Shown in pieces: positions 31,785 to 43,300 of a stretch of DNA of 64,000 nt. Source of the stretch: Thinopyrum elongatum. Its lineage: Eukaryota; Streptophyta; Magnoliopsida; Poales; Poaceae. The notes under the pieces were generated by a model. It had not been told where the DNA came from. It did no database searches and saw only the letters and a list, made by a program, of their open reading frames with translations. The DNA lies in NCBI GenBank assembly GCA_011799875.1, contig CM022302.1:181776942-181840941 (forward strand), written 5' to 3'. Position 1 is the stretch's first letter. The number at the start of each line of letters is the position of its first letter. A program made the position numbers and the translations under genes.

Positions 31785-34135
31785 GATTTTGATTGCACAT
31801 TCATGACCACTACTTTGCAAATGCATATCACTGCGACTAATTTGCAATTATGCATTCATGGCTTTATATCGGCGATCAAGTAAAAGTGAAAATTGCATAT
31901 CATTGTTGATCAATTTGTAATTGCACATAAAAAAACCTGAATTACAAAACGGCCCACGAACATGAAAAATAAGAAGAAAAAAACCCCAAAATCTACACAA
32001 TGGGCCTTAACCTTGAAAAAAACAAGCCAAAATACACATAAATACATGAAATGCGCATTATGGTAACTCGTGTGCAATTGCACAGAATTTTTGTTCAAAA
32101 GGACCACCTGCCGAGTCGAATTGCCAAGAAAAACCACCTCTGAAACGAATTGACAGAAAGGACCAGCTACACCGTGACGGCAGGTGCGCCAGCCGACACG
32201 TGGCATCTGCCGCCACAGGTGCCGGCGGCAGCCCCTGCCGCCACGGGCGCAGACGGCAGCCCAAGCTTAACAGGTTTTTTCGTCTGCGTGCAAGCTGCAA
32301 CAGAACGTGCCAGAGTGGTGCGCCCAGCTGCCACTTAGCGAGACGGCAGCTACTGCTACTGCGCGTGTTGCGACGGGCCAGGTGGGCCCTGCCGCCACTG
32401 CCCGAGGCGGCAGCCGCTGCGTACGGCCACACGGCAGCTCAAACCCTTTCAAATGCATATCAACTTGAAAGAAACTTGCTAGTACTAGTACTTGGGTTAA
32501 TGGATCAACTGATTTCAGTGCTAATCACGAGTTTGCTTCTCCGAAATGGCCAAAAAATCGGTCAGTACTCGTCAGCTCGCCGTACATACGCAGCCACACT
32601 AAACAATACCCCAGCCCGATGCTGACGGTATCTCTGCCCTGCGCTAGCGGCGTGGATTAAACAAAGCAGCATCGCCACCGCGTACAGGGCGCCGCTGCCG
32701 CCTCGGACCGTGGCGGCAGGGCCCACCTGGCCTGCGCGCGCGAGTTGGTGCCGTCTGGCTGCGTGGCGGCAGGGCCCAGCACTCCAGTCCGTTCCGTTGC
32801 AGCTGGTGTGCCGACGAATAAACCTGTTAAGCCCGAGCTGCTGCCTGCTGCCGCCGGCGTCTGCGGCGGCAGGTGCCATGGGTTGGCTGGCGCATCTACC
32901 GCCACGGTGCAGCTGGTTTTTTTTGTCAATTTACTTTAGAGGGGTCTTTTCTAGCAATTCGATTCGGCAGATGGTCTTTTTGGACAAAAAGTCCAATTGC
33001 ACATACGTGTCCATGATTATGGAATTGAACATTCATGACCACTACTTTGCAAACGCACATCATTGCCGATTAATTTGCAATTGCACATTCATGGCTTCAT
33101 ATAGGTCGATCAAGTAAAAGCGCAATTGCACATCATTGCTGATTAATTTGCAATTGCACATAAAAAAGACCCGAACTACAAAACTGCCCGCGGACGTGAA
33201 AAAAAACCCCCAAAACTACACAATGCCCTTGACCGTGAAAAAAGGGGCCAAAATACACATAAAGTCATGAATTGCGCATTATGGCCAATCATGTGTAATT
33301 GCACATACATATCCAGGATTATGGAATTGCAAATTTATGACCACTACTTTGCAAACGCACATTATTGTCGATTAATTTGCAATTACACATTTATGGCTTT
33401 TATATCGGCCGATCAAGTAAAAGCGTAATTGCATATCATTGCTGATTAATTTGAAATTGCACATAAAAAAGGACCGAACTACAAAACGCCCGCGAACGTG
33501 AAGAAAAACAAAAAAAACCCAAAAACTACACAATGCTCTTGACCATGAAAAAAAAGGGGACAAAATACACATAAAGTCATGAATTGTGCATTATGACCAC
33601 GCATGTGCAATTGCACATACATGTCTAGGATTACAAATTACACATTCATGATCACTACTTTGCAAACAAACATCATTGCTGACTAATTTGCAATTGCACA
33701 TTCATGGCTTTTATATCGGTCGATCAAGTAAAAGCACAATTGCACATCATTGCTGATTAATTTGCAATTGCACATAAAAAAGGCCCGAACTACAAAACGG
33801 CCCGCGAACATGAAGAAAAAACAAAACAAAACCAAAAACTACACTATGCCCTTGATCGTGATAAAAAGGGGACAAAATACACATAAAGTCATGAATTGCG
33901 CATTATGAACACTCATGTGCAATTGCACATACATGTTCAGGATTATCGAATCACACATTCATGACCACTACTTTGCAATTGCATATCCTTGCCGCGTAAT
34001 TTGCAATTGCGTATTTCATGGCTTTATATCTGTCGATCAACTAAAAGTGCAAAATTGCACATAATTGCTAATTAATTTGCAATTGCACATAAAAAGTCCG
34101 AAATACAAAACGGCATGTGAACGTGAAAAGTAAAA
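31785..34135. repeat. Tandem satellite-like array, ~312-bp unit
   Basis: Recurrent landmarks (CATGAATTGCGCATTATG) fall at 33266, 33578 and 33890, a spacing of exactly 312 bp. A further unit lies before the foldback insertion (landmark near 32045). Each unit carries the 16-bp palindrome ATGTGCAATTGCACAT or a variant, several TTTGCAATTGCACAT motifs, and a poly-A-rich stretch near ACATAAAAAAGG. The units have diverged. No coding potential was seen. A related unit lies at 35925-36235. Confidence 0.82.
32085..32993. mobile_element. Foldback / Mutator-like element with long inverted arms, 909 bp
   Basis: The left arm starts GAATTTTTGTTCAAAAGGACC-like sequence. The right arm ends with the imperfect inverse (GGTC, then TTTTTGGACAAAAAGTC). 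The arms are about 340 bp each (roughly 32085-32430 and 32680-32993). The flanks CAATTGCACA (32075-32084 and 32994-33003) form a perfect 10-bp TSD. Size and TSD length fit Mutator-class or foldback elements (usually 8-10 bp). The arms are rich in GGCGGCAG-type motifs. No transposase is present. Confidence 0.8.
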
Positions 34136-34980
34136 AAAAAAAGAGGACGTAGATAACTCTCGGTTGATCGAGATTTAGATAAACTCTCGGTCAATTATAC
34201 GATCATTAAACAAGCGACAACAATTCTCTAGTAAGTCAGTACCAATTGGGTCCATCTTAGTTGTTGGGCTTCAAACAGGAAGCTAGGCCTTCTAAATTCA
34301 TGTAGTATTTTATAATTAAATATTTTTGAATATTTACCTGCTCTGCAACTCAGTGAGAAAAAATACGCAAAAAATACACACTATTATACAATTGCAATTT
34401 ATGGCCATTAATATGCAATTGCACATCTTGACCACTAATGTGCAATTTGCAGGCTAATGTGCAATTGCACATTATGGCCACTAGTATGCAATTGCACATA
34501 CATGGTCACTATTCTGCAAAATACTAATGTGCAATTTGCAGGCTAATCTGAAATTGCACATTCACAGCCACTAATGTGCAATTGCGCATTATGGTCGCAA
34601 ATGTGCAATTGCACATTCATGCCTTCCGATGCGATTAGACGGAGGCTTTTATGTTCAATTACGGTTCATCGCCAAATTCACATATTATTTGTACAATTGC
34701 CAACCGCTATGCAATTGCATACTAATGTGTCAATTGAACATGGAGATTTCCGCTATAGTTACATATTATTTAATATGTAATTACACATGGAAGGTTGAGC
34801 TCTAATTGCGTGGCCGTTTCTTAGGGAAAAAATCACAGTAAGAAACAAGGCAGCACAAAAGGCTAGAAAAAAAGATAAATAAAACCCAACAAAAAACAAA
34901 ATCCTAAAAATAAAGCACAACAAAAAGCCAAGCCCAACAGAAAAGGCCAGAACAGCACAAACGGCCTCACGGGCTGCGAC
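34136..34980. repeat. AT-rich region with further GCAATTGC palindromes and CTCTCGGTT motif
   Basis: Irregular repeats of TAATGTGCAATTGCACAT occur at 34380-34620, denser than in the 312-bp units. A ~41-bp motif (GATAACTCTCGGTTGATCGA onward) at about 34152-34192 is found inverted at about 35825-35872 and again near 36538-36585. No gene was seen. Confidence 0.55.
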
Positions 34981-35804
34981 CTAACCAGTACTACACGCAT
35001 TACAGAACGCAGCCTTTAAAACTCCTCGTCCACAGTGAAAAGAGGCGAAGCCGGAGGCGACCGTAGTTTCCCCCGCGTCCGCCGGCGGAACCGCGGGTTC
35101 CCTCCCCCTCCGCCGGCCGCTACGGCAGCGGGAGGGTGGGGGAACCCCGGATCTCCGTTCCTGGCGTGTACATAGGGTGGAGTGTGGTGTGCGTGGCGTC
35201 GCCGGTTCGGAGGAGGTGGCGGCGGCGTCTTTGCTTTGGTTTCCCGAGCTCGTGCTTCCTCCCGGCGTCGACATCCGTGGCGGCGTCGTCGAGCTCTTGG
35301 GCGTAGATTCCTGCCGCTCTGTGCGAACGGCGAGGCTAGGGTTTGCTCTGCCGGCGCGCGCGCTGGGGAGCTGTGGCTTCTCGGGCATGGTTGCTGAAGC
35401 GGCGGCGGCAGCCATGTGTGGAGATTTTGCTTCCTCCGCTTTGTCCCTGCTGCGGCGGCGTGTTCTCCGGCGCCGGCGCAAGGCGGGTGGATCCTCTGCT
35501 CCGGGCCTGTGCAGGAGAGGGCCGAGGAGCTCAGATCTGTGCGAGGTCTCGCCGGTGACAGCCTCTGCGCTGGGGTGCTGGTCCTTTGGACCGAAGCCCG
35601 GTGACTTCCCGTCCGCTCGAGATGGCCGGCGATCAAGATGAGTTGCGGCGGTGGCGGCGGCGCGCCACTGGCTCGCTCTGGCGTTCGAGGCTGTGTGGCT
35701 CCCCAAGGACCAGTTTGTAATATCTTACTTTGTTGGGGTGCTTTGTATCACTGGTGGGCCTTATTAATAGATCTGAGGTCCTTTCCGCAAAAAAAAAAAA
35801 AAAG
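34981..35804 (+). mobile_element. Retroposon or processed insert with poly-A tail
   Basis: A GC-rich segment ends in TCCTTTCCGC followed by 15 A (35790-35804), as expected for a LINE-mobilised transcript. Its 5' half shares the block GGCGGAGGGGGAGGGAACC (minus sense) with the retroposon at 27095-27767. Long frames on both strands carry no recognised domain. I could not find a convincing TSD, so the 5' limit is approximate. Confidence 0.5.
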
Positions 35805-36590
35805 CATCTCACGATCGAAGTCCTTGACCGAGACCTAACAAAAATCTCGGTCAACCGAGAGTTAGCAAAACCGAAAAAAAAAATACACAACAGGCCTTGA
35901 TCGTGAAAACATGGCCAAAATCGCCACAAATTGCACATTACGGTCACTCATGTGCAATTGCACATACATGTCCAATATTGTGGAATTACACATTCGTGAC
36001 CAGTACTTTGCAAATGCACATTATTACCGATTAATTTACAATTACACATTCATGGCTTTATATCGGTCGATCAAGTAAAAGTGCAATTGCACGTCATTCT
36101 TGATTAATTTGCAAGCGCACATAAAAAAAACCGAACTACAAAAACGGGACGTGAATGTGAAAAACAAAAAGAAAAGGCAAAAACCCAAAACTACAAAACA
36201 ACGTCCCCTAAAAAGAGCCCAGAAATACATATACTACCGGTTCGCCGCATCAACGAAAAAATAGACAAAAAAATTGCGAACAACAAAAAACAGAAAAAGT
36301 TCGTCATACTGGCTTAACACATCGCGCAGCTGAAAAACAGCCCGAAAAAGCCCACGACCCGCTATTAAAAAAAGTCATTACCAAAAACCCAACAACAACA
36401 AAACAACGTCCCCGAAAAAGACAAGGAGAAAAAGAAAAAACAGGCCGTGTACGTGCGGGACAAAGGAGAAACACCAGCCAGCCTGCTCCAAAACGTGAAT
36501 CAGGACGAAAGCGCATCGCATAGTCCAAAAAAATCAACCGAGACCTAACTTAACTCTCCGGTGACCGAGCGTTAGCAAAATGAGCGCATG
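35805..36590. repeat. Outlying 312-bp satellite unit and A-rich flank
   Basis: 35925-36235 matches the array unit (the ATGTGCAATTGCACAT palindrome at about 35949, and the ATGGCTTTATATCGGTCGAT block). It is bounded by copies of the CAACCGAGA/CTAAC motif. Nothing coding was seen to 36590. Confidence 0.6.
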
Positions 36591-37095
36591 CGTATGAAAA
36601 AGGAAGCTTCATGGCATCTTCCAACCAAAGAACATTAGTCACATTTACTACTAGCCCTCCTCTTGACCTCAAGATCAAACCTACCACCCAACTGGAAGCT
36701 CAAATCATAGCCAAACCAATAGTGGTCAAATATTTTATGATCACTGCCCGTGGAAATCCTGCAAAAGTCCACCTAATTTAGCCTTTGCCACTAGTCGTGT
36801 CATAATCATGGGCTCATTTTTTCATAGATGTGGGCATGTGGCGTTACTATAATCTCTTAATTGGGTGTTAGTTGTTGGAAGGCATGCCAATAGGGCCAGT
36901 GCTGACCATCTTCCTCTTAAATAAAGTAGGAGTATTAGCCGCCTATTAGCTAGCTGGTAGCCCAAACGAATCACGCAAGTTATGCGCCATGCGGTAGGTG
37001 TAGAGGTTGCATTGGTTAAGTAGTGCTCGACTGGATTGGAGAATGGAGATAGGAAGAAAATCCATAGACATCACCATCTTTTTGAGGTTGCCTTT
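36591..37095 (+). promoter_or_regulatory. Probable promoter and 5' leader of WAK copy 2
   Basis: About 500 bp upstream of the first ATG. A TATA-like TTAAATAAA lies near 36917, about 180 bp before the ATG at 37096. An upstream in-frame reading from 37036 begins at a TTG, not an ATG, so I take it as leader. This is inferred, not shown. Confidence 0.32.
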
Positions 37096-39280
37096 ATGGA
37101 GAGGTTATCGAGTAGTAGGAGAGTTGTGTTCAGGGTGGCTGTAGTTGTAGCGTTACTGTTGCATACGTTGGGTGCGGCGGCAGCAGCAGCAATAGCAAAC
37201 TACAGCGCCGTCTGTGGAGGCATCAACATCTCCTACCCTTCCGGGATCGAGGCTGGCTGCTACTACGACGGCTTTAATCTCACCTGCGATCACTCGTACC
37301 GGCCACCCAAGCTGTTCCTCGGAGATGGCACCGTGGAGGTGCTAGAGATCTCCATTCCCAGGGGCACGGTGCGTGTCAACAGCAGTAGCATCGCGCTCTT
37401 ACCAGCAGCAATAGCACCGGGCAGTGTCAACAACACAGGCAAGTACCACACATGGGGTGGGCTCAGAAGGGGCGGGCCGTTCTTCGTCTCGCCTGAGAAG
37501 AACAAGTTCCTGGTGCTGTCATGCAGCAACGTCCAGGTCCTCCTCCTTGTGGAGGACAACAGCACCGTCAATGCCTGTGCCACCTACTGCCCACCGCCAC
37601 CGGGAAAAGGCCAGCCTTTTCAGTTCCCCTTGAACAAAGAGTGCTCCAGCATTGGCTGCTGCAGTGCTGTCATCCCGAAAGGCTACACCTCCTACAACAT
37701 CCAGGTCCAGCCCCCTGGCAATGTTTCTGAATTAGATGCCGAATCTTCAGTGTTCATAGCCGAGGAGGGGTCCTATAATGTCACACGCCTCATCTTTGAA
37801 ACTGTAAATACTCTACCAGTCTTGCTGGACTGGTAATTAGCAATTCGACATGTAGCAAGAAGCTGCCTGTCACACCTGCATCTACGTGCCTCAGCAGCAG
37901 CAGCTCCTGTCAGAACTATACAAGCTTTGCTTATAAGGGGCACCGGTGTCGCTGCTCTGCTGGCTATCAAGGAAACCCTTACGCCGTGAATGGATGCCAA
38001 GGTATACAAGTTGAATCAACCTGGTTTTAATTCACTGGCTTACAAAGTCAAAATGCATATTAGGTTGTTGCCTAGAATTAGGTATACTTTTACAGGTCAC
38101 ATATGTGGCTGGTCTATCAGTCTTGTTTTTGGTGATTCGTTGCTGTTTTGTTAGACATTGATGAATGTGCGCATTGGGAATTCCACTCATGCTACGGAAC
38201 CTGCATAAATATGCCTGGAACATTCCGCTGCCAATGCCCCGATGGGACCTACGGGAATCCCTCCATGGAAGGAGGGTGCGTCAAGATCAAGAATTCCTCT
38301 CAAGGTAACAATCACTACGCATCACTAGTTACCTAAATTGTGTATTCATATCATTACAACTCCATATGTACTGATGACATTTCAGTGATGTTAAATCTAT
38401 GCCGTTTTAATTTGTCTGCATCAACTTCATGATGTTGTAAAGTTGTTTTTTCCAAGAAAACTGTTTGTACATGAGAACGCTCACATAGCCCATTATATTA
38501 GTTGTTGGGTATATTCTGCTCTGACTATGCTTTACATTTATAAAAAATACCCCCTTGGTCCAAAAATTCATCATCCTAATCATCTTTGTAAGTTCAAACT
38601 GGTGGTTCTTCAGAAACCATTTTATCATATTATAGCCTCTATTTACGAACGATTATGTTAAGAGAACTTCTAGTTCTCTGCAGGGAGAGCTTTAAGTTAA
38701 CCTATTACTGCATTTTCAGTAAAGATTTTTTAGGAAGAAGTTTCAGTGGAGCTTGATAAGTTGATTTTCTTTAAAGAATATTAGCTTGGCTGGAAATCTC
38801 ATGTGTGCATTGATGAAGATAATATATCATCATCGTTACAAGAGCACTGTTAAGTGTTAGAAATCAAATACAATTGATAAAGCTCCGTGGTTTCAAACCT
38901 ATAAAGATAAATTGAAGTAAGTATTTTCTTGGAACAATGATACACAGTTTAAAACTGCTTACTAAGTTGTTAAAAAAACTATTTACTTGCTTAGTGCAAA
39001 CCTATAGTTGGTGGTATAAATGTTTAGTTCTAAATGTTGTATTGTAAAATTTGCTTAAAAAAAGAGAAAACTTTAGTGGATTGTTTCCGTTTAGTAAGAT
39101 ATCAGGGGTGGATGCAATGTGTAATTCTACTTCTCATAATTTTTCATAGGCCTAGTAGTTAGCGGTGGATCAGTTCTTATGCTTCTGGCTCTTGGTGCTC
39201 CCTTGATAACACGTAATATCAAGCAACAGAAGGCGAAAAAAAGAAAAGGCAAGTTTTCAAGCAAAATCACGGGCTGCTAT
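37096..39280 (+). pseudogene. WAK-like receptor kinase copy 2, 5' segment
   Basis: Membrane receptor of the wall-associated-kinase type. Exon 1 (37096-38001, donor CAAG|GTATAC) starts 'MERLSSSRRVVFRVAVVVAL', with a hydrophobic signal peptide and an Ala run. The GUB_WAK region follows ('NYSAVCGGINISYPSGIEAG', 'GKYHTWGGLRRGGPFFV'), then a first EGF-like module. A one-base deletion in a G run at about 37834 (after LLDW) creates a stop; the other frame continues with the EGF residues. Exon 2 (38155-38304, donor CAAG|GTAACA) encodes the calcium-binding EGF ('DIDECAHWEFHSCYGTCINM'). Exon 3 opens at 39150 ('GLVVSGGSVLMLLALGAPLI', membrane segment) and is cut at 39280 by the Copia element. This copy is longer at its 5' end than copy 1. 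Confidence 0.9.
38305..39149 (+). other. Intron 2 of WAK copy 2
   Basis: An 845-bp AT-rich intron between GTAACA and TTTTTCATAG. No insertion was recognised, unlike the matching intron of copy 1, which holds a retroposon. Confidence 0.75.
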
Positions 39281-40258
39281 TGTTGGGCTAAGTCCCTCCA
39301 CATGGAGGTGTGTTGGCAGCCCAACATCAGCCCACACAAGTCCAACACATATGAACCGTTGATCTGTTCTGCATCCAACAGTTGTGAGTGTTCCCTGGTG
39401 AAGGGAGCAAGGAGAAAACCCTAGCCACCCCACCCCTTGCTGGTGGTGGCTGCCATTCGTGAGAGTGAGAGAGAGCACACAAGAGAAAACACAACCTGAG
39501 AGAGAGGAAGAAGAAGAAGCAGAGGTTTTGTCCAGGTCTGCTGCATCTGACTAGACAGTGTTCAAGCTGGTGATTGAAGGCTCAAACGTGCTTGGATTGA
39601 TCCCAAACTTGGTGAGCTCATTTCTTACTTTGAGTACTTCGATCTGGTTAGCTGGTTTGAGGATCGGGTCAGTGGAGCATCAGATTTGAGAGTGGTTTCT
39701 CAGCTCTGATTGCTGTAGTTTCAGAACAGAGTAGTTTTGGGAGACGAACAGTTTGGGTAGGCAAACGATGTTGGATTGAGATGAAATTTTGAGGGGATCT
39801 CAAGAACTCGTGTGTCTACTTGTCTGCCAAATTTGGTGTTGTTTGGTTCAGCGGTTTAAGAGCAGTTTGCAAAACACTGAAGGGTACAGAAGCTATGTAA
39901 ACTCTGCTTTGCTGAAATCTTGCCTCTTGTGGTTGTTGTTGCTGTTGCCGGTTGGCAACGTGGAGAGTGTGTTGTAAATCTCTCTAGAGGTTCTAGAGAA
40001 GACTTTGTACTCATCATTCTCATAGTGAAGTTGCGTGGACCAGTCGATCCACAGCCGTGGTTTTTTACTCCTCAAGTTGAGGAGGTTTTTCCATGTTAAA
40101 TCATGTGTCACATGTGCATGTTGTTTGTGTTATTCCGCTGCTTAATTGTTGGTTGAAGCTGTCCTCAAAGTTCATCACAAGTGGAGGGGGCTGTGTAGTG
40201 TGCATATTTGCCGGGTTGGTAAATTTGTGCAGCGCATTGTTGCTGTCCAGTCCCAACA
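39281..40258 (+). repeat. Left LTR of the Copia element
   Basis: 978 bp with inverted ends TGTTGGG/CCCAACA, the same length as the right LTR. It supplies the expected promoter for the element. Confidence 0.95.
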
Positions 40259-40261
40259 AAG

Positions 40262-40274
40262 TGGCATCAGAGCC
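40262..40274 (+). other. Primer-binding site of the Copia element
   Basis: TGGCATCAGAGCC, three bases inside the left LTR. It is complementary to the 3' end of initiator tRNA-Met apart from one base, as in most plant Copia elements. Confidence 0.9.
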
Positions 40275-40316
40275 TTGGTTTGCTTGTGCAAATTGCCGAG
40301 TTTCTTGTGGTGAAAG

Positions 40317-43300
40317 ATGGAAGTGAATACCAGTAGGATGATCTCTTTGAATGGTACAAATTATCAAGCATGAAAGGGCAAGATGGAGGACTTGTTGTAT
40401 GTGAAAAAATACTGGAAGCCAGTGTTCTCCACTGAGATGCCGGAGGGCATTGAGGAAGGTCAGTGGAAGGTACTTCATCGCCAAGCTTGTGGGTTTATTC
40501 GGCAATGGGTCGATGACAATGTTTTGAACCATATCATTGATGAGACACATGCACGCACCTTATGGCAGAAATTGGAAGAGTTGTTTGCCCGAAAAGAAGG
40601 TACAAACAAGATGTTCTTGATCAAACAATTGATGTGCTTGAGGTACAAAGAGGGCATTCTAATTGCAGATCATGTGAATACATTCCAAGGCATTATAAAT
40701 CAGCTTTCTTCAATGGGAATAACATTTGAAGATGAAGTGAGAGCTTTGCTGCTACTAGGCTCATTACCGGACAGCCGGGAGACCTTTAAGGTCACGGTTT
40801 GCAATTCAGCACCTAATGGAGTTGTCACTTGGAATCTTGTGAAAACCAGGGTACTAAATGAAGACTCCAGAAAGGTGGCTGAAGCTAGTTCTTCCTCACA
40901 TTCAGAGGTGTTGGTCACTCAGTCCAGGGGGAGAAGCAAGAGCAGAGGTCCAGGTAAAGGGGCAGAAAGAGGTAGGAGCAAATCAAAAAGCAAGTATGCT
41001 GATTATGAGTGCCATCACTGCCATCAGAAGGGCCACATTAAGTGGCAATGTGACAAGTGGAAGAAAGACAAAAAGAAAAAGAAGAAGCAAGATCAGAAGC
41101 AAGCAGACAGTGATAGTGACACAGAGGGCAACCGAGTGACTGCAGTAGAGGAGGACATCATGCTTGTTATGCATGAAGAAAATGAGGGCAGATTTGGTTC
41201 TACTGTTGAGGAGAGGATCACTGTTGTTTCTGATGAAACCGTCAACCTTGTGGATGGTGACGAGATGATTTGGATACCGGACAGCGGTGCTACCATTCAT
41301 GCTACATCTTGCAGAGAGCTCTTCACTAACTATATATCAGGTGATTTTGGTGTTGTGAAGATGGGGAACAATGATAGAGCAGCCATCATTGGAAAAGGAG
41401 ATGTGCATTTGGAGACCGCAAATGGTACAAGGTTAGTCCTCAAATCTGTCAGGCATGTTGAGGCACTTCGTCTCAATATTATTTCGGTTGGTTTGCTTGA
41501 TGGAGATGATTACTTGAGCAGTTTTGGAAAAGGGCAGTACAAGCTCACCAAAGGCAACATGATTGTTGCAAGAGGTAAAATGGTCTCAGGTTTGTATCAT
41601 GTTCATGCTAAGCTCTTTAATGCTTCTGTCAATGCACTAGAGAAGGATGATCATTGTGCTCTATGGCACAAGAGACGTGGGCACATGAGTGAGAAGGGGA
41701 TGACAGTGCTAGTGAAGAAAAAATTGTTGAAATGTGTGAAAGGAGTTCACATCAAGAAATGTTCAGATTGTCTAGCAGGGAAGCAACATAGAGTTGCCTT
41801 CAAGACTCTACCTCCTCACAAGAAGCCTGAGAAGCTGGACTTGATACATTCCGATGTTTGCAAAATGTCGGTAAGATCTCTTGGTGGTGCTAAGTACTTT
41901 GGGACTTTTATTGATGACTTTTCCAGGAAAGTTTGGGCCTTCACTTTGAGGACCAAAGATCAAGTACTAGGCGTATTCAAGCAATTTCAAGCCTTAGTTG
42001 AGAGATAAACTGAGAAGAAGATCAAGTGCATTCACACTGATAATGGAGGAGAGTACATTGGGCCATTTGATGCCTATTGCAAGCAGCAAGGTATTAGGCA
42101 TCAATTTACTCCCTCGAAGACACCACAGCTGAATGGTCTTGCTGAGAGGATGAATAGGACAATTATGGAGAGAGTTAGATGCTTGTTGTCAAGTGCAAAG
42201 CTACGTAAACACTTTTGGGGTGAGGCTTTGATGACTGCAGTTTATCTTATTAATCTCTCACCAAGTTATCCTTTGCAGGGAGATGTTCCTAATAGGGTCT
42301 GGTGTGACAAGGACATCTCATATGACCACCTGAAGGTTTTTGGGTGCAAGGCCTTTGTTCATATTCCTCAAGATGAAAGGTCAAAGCTTGATTCGAAGAC
42401 ACGACAGTGTATCTTTCTTGGCTATGGTGGTGATGAGTTTGGCTACAAGCTGTTTGACCCTATAACAAGGAAAGTTGTGAGAAGTCGTGATGTTGTGTTC
42501 ATTGAAGACCAAACAATTGAGGATATTGTGAAGACAAAGGGGCATGTTCCTCCTCAGCAGCAGCAAGACATGATTGATTCTGAGCCAGTTCCTACAGCTC
42601 CAGCTCGTGTGCAAGTTGAAGCAGATGCAAAAGATGTACAAGATGATGTACATGGTGGTGCAGGTGAAGAATATGCTCGCCAACAGCAGCAGCAAGAGTA
42701 TGATGCTAAAGTTGATGATCCGGATCAGTAGGAAGCACCAGCACCAGAAAGTCCACCAGCTGCTCCACTCAGAAGATCCAACAGGGGTCGAATTCCTTCC
42801 AGCAGGTATCCCTCAGATCAATACATGGTGTTATTATCTAACGGTTCAGAACCTGAATGCTTTGCAGATGCAATGGAAGATGAGCACAAGAAGGAGTGGA
42901 AAAATGCTATGCAAGAAGAGATGGATTCCTTGCATAAGAATCATACTTATGAGTTGGTGAAGTTGCCCAAGGGCAAGAAAATTTTGAAGAACAAGTGGGT
43001 CTACAGAATCAAGCAAGAAGAGCACACATCACATCCAAGGTACAAGGCCAGGCTAGTTGTAAAAGGATTCGGCCAGAGAAAAGGCATTGACTATGATGAG
43101 ATATTTTCTCCGGTTGTGAAGATGACATCCATAAGAGTAATCCTTGGCATGGCAGCAAGTCTCAACTTGGAGGTTGAGCAAATGGATGTGAAGACTGCAT
43201 TCCTTCATGGTGAGTTGGAGGAAGAAATATACATGGAGCAACCTGAGGGGTTTCTTGTGAAAGGCAAAGAAGACTATGTGTGCAAGCTGAAGAAAAGTCT

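Noticed and set aside
34981..35706. Pro/Arg-rich 241-codon minus-strand ORF
   Set aside because: It lies in the retroposon with poly-A on the opposite strand. Composition-driven, no domain.
37036..37095. Upstream in-frame start for WAK copy 2 at 37036
   Set aside because: The codon there is TTG, not ATG. The ATG at 37096 directly precedes a good signal peptide.
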